A stretch of 64,000 bases of DNA from positions 62,001 to 126,000 of the forward strand of contig CAIKAC010000005.1 of assembly GCA_903825305.1 (NCBI GenBank). The letters are read 5' to 3'. The translations under genes and the position numbers were made by a program. Position 1 is the first letter of the stretch; each line of letters opens with the position of its first letter. This document shows positions 34,832 to 43,324 of this stretch, one piece after another. This stretch comes from an uncultured Actinomycetes bacterium. GTDB lineage: Bacteria > Actinomycetota > Acidimicrobiia > Acidimicrobiales > RAAP-2. The notes below the pieces were generated by a model. The model made no database searches, was not told where the DNA came from, and saw only the letters and a program-made list of their open reading frames with translations.

Positions 34832-35944
34832 ATGAGCGCTTTGGTGTCAGATAACCATCAGGCCAGAGTTTCCGTGAACTCGGTCTCCAAGCGATATGGC
34901 GAAAAGGATGCCCTTTCAGGTATTGATCTTGAGATCGAGCCTGGGAGTTTTGTGGTGTTGCTTGGTCCCTCGGGCTCAGGAAAGACCACTCTGCTTCGTT
35001 GCCTTGCGGGCATTGAACGTCCAACGTCAGGTTCAATCAGCATTGATGGCACGGTGGTGGCCAGCGCCGAGACCTTCGTCGCTCCTGAGCACCGCAATCT
35101 GTCCATGGTGTTTCAGGACTATGCCCTGTGGCCCCATATGAATGTGGCGAAGAACGTGGGATTTGCGCTGCGCCGCGTGGGCATTGATCGAACGGCAGTG
35201 GATCGCAAGGTGGCGACCATGCTGGAAAAAGTTGGGCTCACATCGCTGGCTGCTCGGTATCCCAACGAACTTTCAGGAGGAGAGCAACAGCGTGTGGCTC
35301 TCGCACGAGCTCTTGTGGCCAACGTCGGTCTCATTTTGTTTGACGAACCACTCTCGAACCTTGATGCAGACCGTCGCGAATTGTTGCGAATCGAAATTGC
35401 CACCTTGGCTCGAGAGTCTGGGTCCACCTGTGTCTATATCACTCACGATCAATCCGAGGCCTTTGCTCTCGGCGACACTATTGGAGTCTTGAATCAGGGC
35501 AAGCTCGTGCAGCTGGGAACACCGGAATCGATTTATCAACGCCCGGCATCATCCTTCGTTGCGCGCTTCACCGGGATAGCTGGAGAGATCCCGGCCTCGG
35601 TATTGACCGTTGATGACCGCGGCTTTGCTGAACTTCGCTTGCACAATCTTGAGACCATGGCACCACTGCTTGCTCGAAACCCTCAAGGACTCAAGCCGGG
35701 AGACGCCGCCACCGTGTTTATCCGGGCAGCCGGAGTGTCCCTTGATGGCGAAGGAGCCGTGGTGGAAGGTCAAGTTCAAGACGTTGCTTACAATGGCCGG
35801 GGTTACGAACACGTGGTGGCATTGCGCGACGGAACAACCTTGACCAAAATCTCGTCTACTAGACGTCGAAACCGCACTTCGGCGGTTTCGATATCGGTTG
35901 ACCCTGAATTCTTAATTGCACTACCCAATGAGGAGAAGTCATGA
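34832..35944 (+). CDS. ABC transporter ATPase (Fe(III)/spermidine type, TOBE domain)
   Basis: Energises the importer. The 370-residue product has Walker A LGPSGSGKTTLL, the Q-loop VFQDYALWPHMNV, signature LSGGEQQRVALARAL, Walker B LILFDEPLSNLD and switch His in YITHDQSEAFAL. A C-terminal TOBE-like region (about 240-365) suits FbpC/PotA-type ATPases. ATG 34832 is preferred; GTG 34826, overlapping the permease stop, is also possible. Its stop overlaps the next gene as ATGA. Confidence 0.93.
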   Translation: MSALVSDNHQARVSVNSVSKRYGEKDALSGIDLEIEPGSFVVLLGPSGSGKTTLLRCLAGIERPTSGSISIDGTVVASAETFVAPEHRNLSMVFQDYALWPHMNVAKNVGFALRRVGIDRTAVDRKVATMLEKVGLTSLAARYPNELSGGEQQRVALARALVANVGLILFDEPLSNLDADRRELLRIEIATLARESGSTCVYITHDQSEAFALGDTIGVLNQGKLVQLGTPESIYQRPASSFVARFTGIAGEIPASVLTVDDRGFAELRLHNLETMAPLLARNPQGLKPGDAATVFIRAAGVSLDGEGAVVEGQVQDVAYNGRGYEHVVALRDGTTLTKISSTRRRNRTSAVSISVDPEFLIALPNEEKS

Positions 35945-36690
35945 TTGCTACCGCATTTCATTCAAGCAATCTCGTACTCGTATCGGCTGTCTTTTTGGCC
36001 TGTGCGGTTGAGATGGTCGAGGCGCTGACCATTGTGGTCGCCGTCGGCTCCACGCGAAGTTGGAAATCAGCCTTTGAGGGTGTCGCCGTTGCGGTGCTCG
36101 CTCTCGGGGCCCTGGTTGCGGTGTTTGGTCCCGCATTGGTGCACGTGCCCCTCACGACGCTGCGTCTGGTCGTAGGAGGTGTGCTCTTGATTTTCGGTCT
36201 TCAATGGCTTCGGAAGGCCATTTTGCGATCGACCGGTTACAAAGCAAAACACGATGAAGACGCCATCTTCGCGGAAACAGTGGCGGAACTCAACAGCGCA
36301 ACAGGAGATCGAGACCGTCTGGCCTTTGTCATGAGTTTCAAAGGCGTGTTCCTTGAGGGCCTCGAAGTGGTCGTCACGGTCTTGACGCTCGGTGCTTCGT
36401 CACATGAACTTGGACTCGCGACCATCACGGCGGCGGTAGCCCTGACCCTGGTAGCCATCGTGGGGGCCATTGTGGCAAAGCAGTTGTCGGGTGTGCCAGA
36501 GAACGCCATGAAGATGGCAGTTGGCATCATGCTGGTCAGTTACGGCACGTTCTGGACGGGTGAAGGACTGAAGGTCTCTTGGCCCGGTAATGACGTCATG
36601 ATTCCCGTGTTTGTTGTGTTGTACGCACTCTTCGTCTGGGTGGTCGTGGCCAGCTTGAAGACTGGCGAGATGAAAGCTGAGGTGGCGTGA
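35941..36690 (+). CDS. Polytopic membrane protein with two ExxE motifs (COG4280/FTR1-like)
   Basis: A 249-residue protein with about seven hydrophobic segments and an internal duplication. Each half begins with a Glu-x-x-Glu helix: EMVEALTIVVAVGS near residue 23 and LEGLEVVVTVLTLGAS near residue 122. High-affinity iron permeases of the FTR1/EfeU family use REGLE motifs of this kind, and COG4280 proteins share the pattern. It is translationally coupled to the iron-type ATPase (ATGA), so a metal-related role is a reasonable inference. It lacks the exact REGLE arginine in both copies. Confidence 0.8.
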   Translation: MIATAFHSSNLVLVSAVFLACAVEMVEALTIVVAVGSTRSWKSAFEGVAVAVLALGALVAVFGPALVHVPLTTLRLVVGGVLLIFGLQWLRKAILRSTGYKAKHDEDAIFAETVAELNSATGDRDRLAFVMSFKGVFLEGLEVVVTVLTLGASSHELGLATITAAVALTLVAIVGAIVAKQLSGVPENAMKMAVGIMLVSYGTFWTGEGLKVSWPGNDVMIPVFVVLYALFVWVVVASLKTGEMKAEVA

Positions 36691-36947
36691 GCATGGCTCA
36701 AGACAATCAACACTCATGGGCAGTTCGGATGCTCCGCGGGTTTGGCATGTTCTGGTGGGACTTCCTTATCGGTGATACGCCCGAGTTGTTTGTGAGCACG
36801 GTGGTGCTCATAGGAATTGTGGCTGCACTCAGCCTCGCTGGGCACTGGCGATGGGCCAGTGTCATCGTCCTTCCCCTCGGGGCCGCCTTGATGCTGCTGG
36901 GGTCAGTCTTAAAGGCCATCAAGGCTAAGAAGGCATCCTCTTCCTAG
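36687..36947 (+). CDS. Small two-helix membrane protein in the iron cluster
   Basis: An 86-residue protein with an N-terminal amphipathic start and two hydrophobic segments (PELFVSTVVLIGIVAALSLAG and WASVIVLPLGAALMLLGSVL) and a Lys-rich tail. It starts GTGA, overlapping the stop of the ExxE membrane protein gene, so it should be cotranslated with it. No family is recognised. A regulatory or assembly subunit of the preceding protein is plausible but unproven. Confidence 0.72.
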   Translation: MSMAQDNQHSWAVRMLRGFGMFWWDFLIGDTPELFVSTVVLIGIVAALSLAGHWRWASVIVLPLGAALMLLGSVLKAIKAKKASSS

Positions 36948-36963
36948 CTGACACTCAGAGGAG

Positions 36964-38235
36964 TTGAGCCTTCGGACTACATTGAAGTTCATCGTTTCTG
37001 AACCTTCACAGCAGGCGCCTCGTCATCGGATCTGGCGAGCCTTTGGCTACAGCCTCATGGGCGTTGTGGTTCTGATTGCTATTGCAATCGGCATTGTTCA
37101 ATGGACGCAACGTCACTATCAAGCGACCTTGCAGCCCTTCTATGACCCACCAGCGGGTTGGGCAGCCAAGCCAGCGGGCACCTTGCTGCGTTCAGAGCCC
37201 GTAGAGCTTGGCTATGTCAAGGGTCGGACCTGGCGCATTCTCTATGTGTCGCGCAACATTGATCATCAGCCAACGGTGTCGTCGGGGCTGATATTTGCAC
37301 CACGTTCTCGAGGGTCGAACCGAGACGTCATTGGTTTCAGTCATGGCACCCTTGGCCTGGGTGCTCAGTGTGCACCTTCTCGAACCAAGAACGTGTATCA
37401 GGGTGCTGCGTGGCTTCAAGACATGGTGGCCAAAGGATGGGTGGTAGCTGCAACGGACTATGCCGGCCTCGGCACTTCGGGGGTCTCGGGGTTCCTCGTA
37501 GGCCAAGATGAGGCGGCTGACGTCTGGAACTCGATTCGCGCCGCCCACCAACTGCCAACCGGCGCTGGAAATCAAGTGGTGCTCTTTGGACACTCCCAAG
37601 GCGGCCATGCAGCGCTGTGGAGTGCTTCGCTCGCTGGAGTAGACGGTTCGGGTTATCACTTACGGGGTGTTGTGGCATCAGCGCCAGCAGCTGAGTTGGT
37701 CCCGCTCATCAGCATGCAGTGGAACCAAGTGGCGGCCTGGGCCATTGGGCCTGACGTGATCGAATCATGGCCACCGACCTATGGGGTGCAAGCCAAAGAG
37801 GTAGTGAGTGCAGTTGGCAACCGGGTGACAGCGAGTTTGATTCAGTCATGTGTGACTAAGGCAGCGATTGTGGGAATTATTCGCCAACACTTGGGCCAGC
37901 GTTACTTCGCAGCCAATCCCGCTGAGAACAAGTCTTGGCACCGAGTGCTAGTAGCTCAAAGCGCACCTCAGTTGCCTGCCTCGCTTCCCGTTTTGATTGA
38001 ACAAGGTTTGGCCGACGATGTGGTCTTGCCAGCAACTACCGAAGACCTCATTCAACGTGAGTGTCACGGGGGAGCGTTGCTTGCCGATCAGTTCTGGCCG
38101 GGAGCTACCCACATGGATGTGGTGGCCACCGCCACCAACAGCATTGTTGCCTGGATTCAAAGTCGCTTTATGGGCCAAAGTGCGGTAAACACGTGTGGGA
38201 ATCCCCTGCCTTCTCTCGGCGTGGGTGGATCGTGA
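36964..38235 (+). CDS. Secretory lipase family alpha/beta hydrolase
   Basis: Exported or anchored lipase, about 420 residues. One N-terminal membrane helix (SLMGVVVLIAIAIGIVQW) is followed by the hydrolase domain. The nucleophile elbow is GHSQGGH; a probable acid lies in LADDVVLP and the His in GATHMDV. The long cap and DYAGLGTSG motif match the LIP (secretory lipase) family. The apparent TTG start at 36964 directly abuts a GAGGAG site, so the exact start (a second TTG lies at 36982) is uncertain. The substrate is unknown. Confidence 0.82.
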   Translation: MSLRTTLKFIVSEPSQQAPRHRIWRAFGYSLMGVVVLIAIAIGIVQWTQRHYQATLQPFYDPPAGWAAKPAGTLLRSEPVELGYVKGRTWRILYVSRNIDHQPTVSSGLIFAPRSRGSNRDVIGFSHGTLGLGAQCAPSRTKNVYQGAAWLQDMVAKGWVVAATDYAGLGTSGVSGFLVGQDEAADVWNSIRAAHQLPTGAGNQVVLFGHSQGGHAALWSASLAGVDGSGYHLRGVVASAPAAELVPLISMQWNQVAAWAIGPDVIESWPPTYGVQAKEVVSAVGNRVTASLIQSCVTKAAIVGIIRQHLGQRYFAANPAENKSWHRVLVAQSAPQLPASLPVLIEQGLADDVVLPATTEDLIQRECHGGALLADQFWPGATHMDVVATATNSIVAWIQSRFMGQSAVNTCGNPLPSLGVGGS

Positions 38236-38238
38236 TCT

Positions 38239-39921
38239 ATGGAATCTGACCTCAACGCCCCCACGCAATCGCTCGCTCCTAAGGCCGGATGGACCTTGGT
38301 GGCTTTTGGCATCACTCTGGGTGGATTTGGTGCCTGGGGATCATGGACCACCGTCCCCTTAGAGGCGCTCATAGCGCCCGTCCTCATCGCCGCTGGTTTA
38401 ATCATGGTGGCACTGATTTGGCGTGGCACGAAACCCATGAGTCAAGCGCTCGAATATTCGATTATGGGTCTGGCCACCGTATCGGCTTTCGCCAACCAAC
38501 TCATTTCCATTCTGGGTCGCTCGTATTACTCGACGGACTCTGCGGCGTTTAACGAGGCAGCAACCCGGATATTGCTCAAGGGTAAGAATCCCTATGCCAC
38601 GTCACTGCTTCCCTATGCGTCGCAACTCCTCAAAGACATCAATGGCTATTGGACCTACACCCTTGGTGGCGGTCATGTTTCGGCAGTGTCCTATCCGGCG
38701 GGGGCATTCCTCTTAGAAGTTCCGCTGCACTGGTTGGGCATCAGCCACCTGCCTGCTGACATCTTGGACCTGATTGCTGCCACCGTGGCCATCGTCTTCA
38801 TGTGGTGGGTGCTGCCACGCTCTATTCGCTGGCTCGCTCCAGCACTCTTGATGTCGTTCATTTATCTCAATGGCTTTGCCAATGGCGGAACCGACGCACT
38901 CTTTATTCCTTTCTTGATGCTGGCGGTGTGGCAGTGGGATCGCTTCAGTGACACAAGCAAAAGCGTGGTGCTTCGTTGGTCAGGCCCGGTTGCGCTCGGT
39001 ATTGCGTGCGCCATTAAGCAAAGTCCGTGGTTTGTCGTTCCTTTCCTCGTGATTGGCGTTGGGTTAGAAGCACGTCACTATGGGCGTCGGGTAGCACTCA
39101 CGGTGATTTCTTACGCCGGAGTCGTGGTCGCTACCTTCTTGGCCATCAACCTGCCCTTCATCATCTGGTCGGCATCGGCATGGTTCCACGGCATTGTGCT
39201 CCCCATGACGGATCCCTTGATCCCTGATGGCAACGGCATCGTGACCCTGGCGCTGCACGGTCTTGTGCCCAGTGTTCGTATTGGCTACCTCTCGGTCGCA
39301 GGTGTCTTGGCCGAAGTGGTCTTACTCGTGGCCTTCGTCTGTTGGTATCGAACCATGAAGCGCGCCTGGCTGTTTGTGCTGCCCTTGGTTCTCTTCGTGC
39401 CCGGTCGCAGCCTCGCGAGTTATCTGGTTGATTTTCTGCCGGTTGCCATCGTGGCGGCGGTGACCCTTCGCCCGGCTAGTGACACACCGGTGGTCTCACT
39501 TTCTCCAAGACTTCGTCAAGTAGCTCTTGGTATTCCAGCGCTTGGCATGGTCATCATGGTGCTGCTGGCCTTTGCCCGACCGCTGATCTCGATGAAGATC
39601 GTGTGGGCGGCTTCAGCAGATCAAGGTCAAGAGATGATCGCTATCCGGGTAGCCCTCACGAATGACACCAATACAAGCATCACACCGCACCTCATGGTCA
39701 ATACCAATACGGCGCATCCCAATGGCTTCTGGATCCCGGCACACCATCAATCCATCGTCCTCGGTCCTCACGAAACCAAGGTGGTGACCTTGTATCCACC
39801 AACGTGGGTGTGGGCGCCGGGTCGCGGACAATTTTGGAGCATTGAAGCCTTCACCAAGACACCAGCAGGTGTCTCAACTACGGTGCCGATGCGGTGGATG
39901 CAAGGGAAACCACCGAACTAG
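38239..39921 (+). CDS. Polytopic GT-C type glycosyltransferase-like membrane protein
   Basis: A 560-residue protein with about 11-12 membrane segments, then a soluble C-terminal beta-rich domain of 100-odd residues (from about 455). The first large loop carries an acidic YYSTDSAAFNEAATRILLKGKNPYATSL (short: STDSAAFNEAATRILL) typical of GT-C fold sugar transferases such as the GT87 group, which use polyprenyl-phosphate sugars. It begins 3 bases after the lipase and is convergent with the sulfoquinovose synthase gene. The family call is moderate; activity is inferred. Confidence 0.62.
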   Translation: MESDLNAPTQSLAPKAGWTLVAFGITLGGFGAWGSWTTVPLEALIAPVLIAAGLIMVALIWRGTKPMSQALEYSIMGLATVSAFANQLISILGRSYYSTDSAAFNEAATRILLKGKNPYATSLLPYASQLLKDINGYWTYTLGGGHVSAVSYPAGAFLLEVPLHWLGISHLPADILDLIAATVAIVFMWWVLPRSIRWLAPALLMSFIYLNGFANGGTDALFIPFLMLAVWQWDRFSDTSKSVVLRWSGPVALGIACAIKQSPWFVVPFLVIGVGLEARHYGRRVALTVISYAGVVVATFLAINLPFIIWSASAWFHGIVLPMTDPLIPDGNGIVTLALHGLVPSVRIGYLSVAGVLAEVVLLVAFVCWYRTMKRAWLFVLPLVLFVPGRSLASYLVDFLPVAIVAAVTLRPASDTPVVSLSPRLRQVALGIPALGMVIMVLLAFARPLISMKIVWAASADQGQEMIAIRVALTNDTNTSITPHLMVNTNTAHPNGFWIPAHHQSIVLGPHETKVVTLYPPTWVWAPGRGQFWSIEAFTKTPAGVSTTVPMRWMQGKPPN

Positions 39922-39933
39922 TCGTCAATGCGA

Positions 39934-41127
39934 CTACTTCATCAAGTCGGGGGCGACTTCCATGCCCTTGTTCCACACTGAGCGAGCAACGATCTTGGTG
40001 AGGTCGGCGCGATCGGCATAGCGCTTGCCGACGTCGCGAACTTCTTCGAGCAGCCCCTCGCTGAGCGTGGTTGGGTTCAACCCAAGGCCCAAGAAACGCT
40101 CGCGCGTAACGTTGAGCTCATTTTCTGCAGCTTCTTTGCGTGGATTGGGAAGCAAAGCAATCTCAACGCCCGTCAACTGCGAAATCATCTGGGCCAGTTC
40201 AATGACGCGGTGGGTCTCGGTGACTTGGTTAAAGACCGAAACTTGCTCGTAATTGGCCGGCGGGTTCGTCAAAGCAATTTCGATGCAGCGCACGGTGTCG
40301 CGAATGTGGATGAACGCTCGCGTTTGACCACCGGTGCCGTGCACGGTCAAGGGGTGACCAATGGCAGCTTGCATGAGGAAGCGGTTCAGTACTGTTCCGT
40401 AGTCCCCGTCGTAGTCGAAGCGGTTGATGAGTCGTTCATCGAGCGCCGTCTCTGGCGTTGACGTTCCCCACACGATGCCTTGGTGGAGGTCAGTAATGCG
40501 CAAGCCATCGTTCTTGGCGTAGAAGGCAAAAAGCAACTGATCGAGCGTCTTGGTCATGTGATACACCGAGCCGGGATTGGCCGGGTGAAGGATTTCACGG
40601 TCAATTTCACCATCGGGCGTTGGCACCTTCACGGTGAGATATCCCTCGGGAATCGGAGCACTACCGGACCATCCATAGCCATAAACACCCATGGTTCCCA
40701 AGTGGACAACCTGAATGTCTTGGCCTGTTTCGACGATGGCAGCTAGCAAGTTGTGGGTACCGCTGACATTGTTATCAACGGTGTAGCGCTTGGCCTTGGA
40801 GTTACGCATCGAATAAGGTGCCGCGCGTTGCTCAGCAAAATGCACCACGGCATCTGGCTTTTGACTCAAAAGCACGTCGACGAGTCGGTCGTATTCCTTA
40901 GCAAGGTCCAGGTTGATGAAGTTGATGGTCTTGCCGGAAACTTCAGTCCAAGTAGCGAGTCGCTCATGAATAGGACGAATGGGCGTGAGGGAGTCGACTT
41001 CAAGCTCGATGTCAATCATGCGACGCGACAGGTTGTCGATGATCGTGACGTCGTGACCGGTCGCTGAAAGGTGGAGGGCAGTCGGCCATCCACAGAAGCC
41101 ATCGCCGCCGAGAACCAGAACCTTCAT
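39934..41127 (-). CDS. UDP-sulfoquinovose synthase (SQD1/SqdB family)
   Basis: Makes UDP-sulfoquinovose from UDP-glucose and sulfite, the headgroup donor of sulfolipid. The 397-residue product from ATG 41127 (AGGAG site) begins VLVLGGDGFCGWPTALHLS. It shares SQD1-specific blocks: SLTPIRPIHERL, VVHFAEQRAAPYSM, LGTMGVYGYG, YHMTK (catalytic Tyr-x3-Lys), ITDLHQGIVWG, LIDAGRFDYDGDYGTVLNRF in part, and VHGTGGQTRAFIHIRDTVRC. These align well with plant and cyanobacterial SQD1 from memory. No sulfolipid transferase (SqdX) is recognised beside it. Confidence 0.85.
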   Translation of the reverse strand: MKVLVLGGDGFCGWPTALHLSATGHDVTIIDNLSRRMIDIELEVDSLTPIRPIHERLATWTEVSGKTINFINLDLAKEYDRLVDVLLSQKPDAVVHFAEQRAAPYSMRNSKAKRYTVDNNVSGTHNLLAAIVETGQDIQVVHLGTMGVYGYGWSGSAPIPEGYLTVKVPTPDGEIDREILHPANPGSVYHMTKTLDQLLFAFYAKNDGLRITDLHQGIVWGTSTPETALDERLINRFDYDGDYGTVLNRFLMQAAIGHPLTVHGTGGQTRAFIHIRDTVRCIEIALTNPPANYEQVSVFNQVTETHRVIELAQMISQLTGVEIALLPNPRKEAAENELNVTRERFLGLGLNPTTLSEGLLEEVRDVGKRYADRADLTKIVARSVWNKGMEVAPDLMK

Positions 41128-41410
41128 TGTTGTGCTCCTAGTGAAACCGATAGAGAATGAGTGGCCCAAGGCTAGTGAATACGGCCGAAACGCCTGAAGT
41201 TTGTAGGTTGGCGACCTCATCGCGCATGCTTAGGCTCACGCACCCGAAATCCTCAAAATATTGGGGATTCTGGCCCTCGAGGGGTGGATCCCGGCCGGGA
41301 GCTCGAGCATGAAATTTTTGTTATACGACCTATTTTCCTTCGAGATGACTCGCAGAAGTCTGTGAAAAGCCTGTGAGGCGATATTGCGGCTCACTCTTTA
41401 GGGTGGATGG
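41128..41410. promoter_or_regulatory. Divergent intergenic region with nested palindromes
   Basis: A 283-base gap between divergent SQD1 and LLM oxidoreductase genes. It contains a weak stem-loop at 41248-41269 and a compact cluster of palindromes: CCCTCGAGGG (41274-41283), TCCCGGCCGGGA (41289-41300) and a second CTCGAG (41302-41307). An AT-rich stretch follows at about 41310-41330 (AAATTTTTGTTATA), a possible promoter. No gene seen. Confidence 0.45.
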
Positions 41411-42391
41411 ATGACCATGTTGTCGCTCCATGAAGTTGCCTCCGTTGTCGAAGGATCCAATGCCGTCGAAGCACTTCGCGATGTCACCACGGTGGCCCAA
41501 GCAGCTGAAGCCGCTGGCTTGAACCGACTCTGGCTTGCTGAACACCACGGTATGGCTGGAGTGGCAAGTTCGGCGCCGGCCGTGCTCATCGCACACTTGG
41601 CTGCTCATACCCAACGAATTCGAGTTGGATCGGGTGGCGTCATGCTTCCGAACCATTCGCCCTATGTCATCGCTGAGCAATTTGGCACGCTCGAAGCGCT
41701 TCACCCGGGCCGGATTGACTTAGGGATAGGGAGGGCTCCAGGGTCAGACCAACGGACCATGCAAGCCGTTGGTCGTCACAACCCCCACCATTTCACCGAT
41801 GACTTGATGGAACTGGTGAGTTACTTCCTCGGCACGGCTCCCGTCTTGGCTATGCCAGGTAAGGGATTGCTTCCCGAATTGTGGCTGCTCGGATCGAGTA
41901 CCTATAGCGCCCAAGTGGCCGGGGCGTTGGGCATTCCCTACAGCTACGCGTATCACTTTGCCCCCGAACTCCTCGATCAAGCAGTTCAGATCTATCGAGA
42001 TTCATTCCGACCGTCGGGAGTTTTGGATGTTCCGCACGTCATGGTGGCTGCCACGGTGATCTGTGCTGAGGATGCTGAGCAAGCTCGGTTCATTGCTGGG
42101 CCGGCTCGACTCTCGACGCTCTTCATTCGTCAAGGTCGTCCAGCACAGTTGCTCTCACCCGAAGCTGCCGATGCATTCGAACTCAGCGATCACGAACGGG
42201 TGGCTTGTGATCGCTTTAGTGCAAATCACATTGTCGGGAGCCCCGATGAGGTCGCAAGCGGTATCGCCGATCTGGTTGCGCGAACGCAAGCGGATGAGAT
42301 CATGCTGTCGACAAGAATCCATGGCGTTGCGGATCGGGTGGCCTCTATCTCCCTTACCGCCCAAGCGTGGGAGCGTTACCAACAAGCCTGA
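41411..42391 (+). CDS. LLM-class flavin-dependent oxidoreductase (luciferase-like)
   Basis: FMN/F420-utilising TIM-barrel enzyme, 326 residues, resembling the MsnO8/YhbW group. Motifs: AAEAAGLNRLWLAEHHGM, RIRVGSGGVMLPNHSPYVIAEQF, LHPGRIDLGIGRAPGSD and VGSPDEVASGI. The family works as monooxygenases or oxidoreductases of unknown substrates. The N-terminus is short compared with many homologues (which begin several residues earlier), but no upstream in-frame start was found. It precedes the ABC exporter genes by 36 bases. Confidence 0.88.
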   Translation: MTMLSLHEVASVVEGSNAVEALRDVTTVAQAAEAAGLNRLWLAEHHGMAGVASSAPAVLIAHLAAHTQRIRVGSGGVMLPNHSPYVIAEQFGTLEALHPGRIDLGIGRAPGSDQRTMQAVGRHNPHHFTDDLMELVSYFLGTAPVLAMPGKGLLPELWLLGSSTYSAQVAGALGIPYSYAYHFAPELLDQAVQIYRDSFRPSGVLDVPHVMVAATVICAEDAEQARFIAGPARLSTLFIRQGRPAQLLSPEAADAFELSDHERVACDRFSANHIVGSPDEVASGIADLVARTQADEIMLSTRIHGVADRVASISLTAQAWERYQQA

Positions 42392-42427
42392 ACGAGATGA
42401 GCTTGCTCGTATCAGTAGGCTTCGATT

Positions 42428-43324
42428 GTGAGTGACTTCGCTATTGAAGCCCATGGCTTAACCAAACGCTTTGGGGCAACGCTTGCGCTTGACCACCTTG
42501 ATCTTGTCGTCGAGGCCGGGGAAGTCTTTGGACTGTTAGGCCCCAATGGTGCAGGTAAGACCACCGCCATCAGATTGTTGTTGGGACTTGCTCGGGCCAG
42601 TGAAGGATCTATTCGAGTATTCGGCATTGATGTGGCCGCGAATCCTGTTAGGGCACATCGCCGACTTGCCTACGTTCCCGGAGAGGTAAGCCTCTGGCCT
42701 GGATTGACGGGTCACGACTGTTTGGAACTCATGATGTCTTTGTCAGGTCGCGGAGACAAGGCGTATCGCAGTGAGTTGGTGGATCGCTTTCATCTTGATC
42801 CAACTCGCAAGATTCGAACCTTGTCAAAAGGCAATCGGCAGAAAGTCGCTCTGATTGCCGCACTGGCGAGCCGTGCTGATCTTTTGGTATTCGATGAACC
42901 AACATCGGGACTTGATCCGCTGATGGAACGAGAATTTCGCGTCGCGGTACAAGAAGCTACTCAGCGCGGCCAGACCATCTTGCTTTCCTCTCATATTTTG
43001 AGTGAAGTTGACGCACTGTGTTCCAAGGTGGCGCTCCTCCAAAACGGCAAGTTGATTGAAGTTGCCACCTTGGATGCCATGCGCGCCATAGCTTCGGTGC
43101 GAGTGGATCTCGAATTTGAGGGTCCAGCTCCTGATCTCGCGGCGGTGCCGGGCATCAAGGTGATGGAACAGCGCGACGGTCATGTCAGCCTGCAAGTTTC
43201 TGGTGGCACGCAAGCGCTCATGGCAGCACTGCGCTCCACCACCGTCACCTCCTTGTTGAGTCGAGAAGCGTCGCTCGAAGAATTGTTCTTTGCCCGCTAT
43301 GGCCCCGGTGCGACACCTCCATGA
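42428..43324 (+). CDS. ABC-2 type exporter ATP-binding protein
   Basis: ATPase of 298 residues: Walker A GLLGPNGAGKTTAI, Q-loop region YVPGEVSLWP, signature-like LSKGNRQKVALIAAL, Walker B LLVFDEPTSGLDPL and switch His in LLSSHILSEVD. The C-terminal tail is short. It overlaps the permease gene by 4 bases (ATGA), so the two form one exporter of the antibiotic/polyketide type. GTG start at 42428. Confidence 0.93.
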   Translation: MSDFAIEAHGLTKRFGATLALDHLDLVVEAGEVFGLLGPNGAGKTTAIRLLLGLARASEGSIRVFGIDVAANPVRAHRRLAYVPGEVSLWPGLTGHDCLELMMSLSGRGDKAYRSELVDRFHLDPTRKIRTLSKGNRQKVALIAALASRADLLVFDEPTSGLDPLMEREFRVAVQEATQRGQTILLSSHILSEVDALCSKVALLQNGKLIEVATLDAMRAIASVRVDLEFEGPAPDLAAVPGIKVMEQRDGHVSLQVSGGTQALMAALRSTTVTSLLSREASLEELFFARYGPGATPP

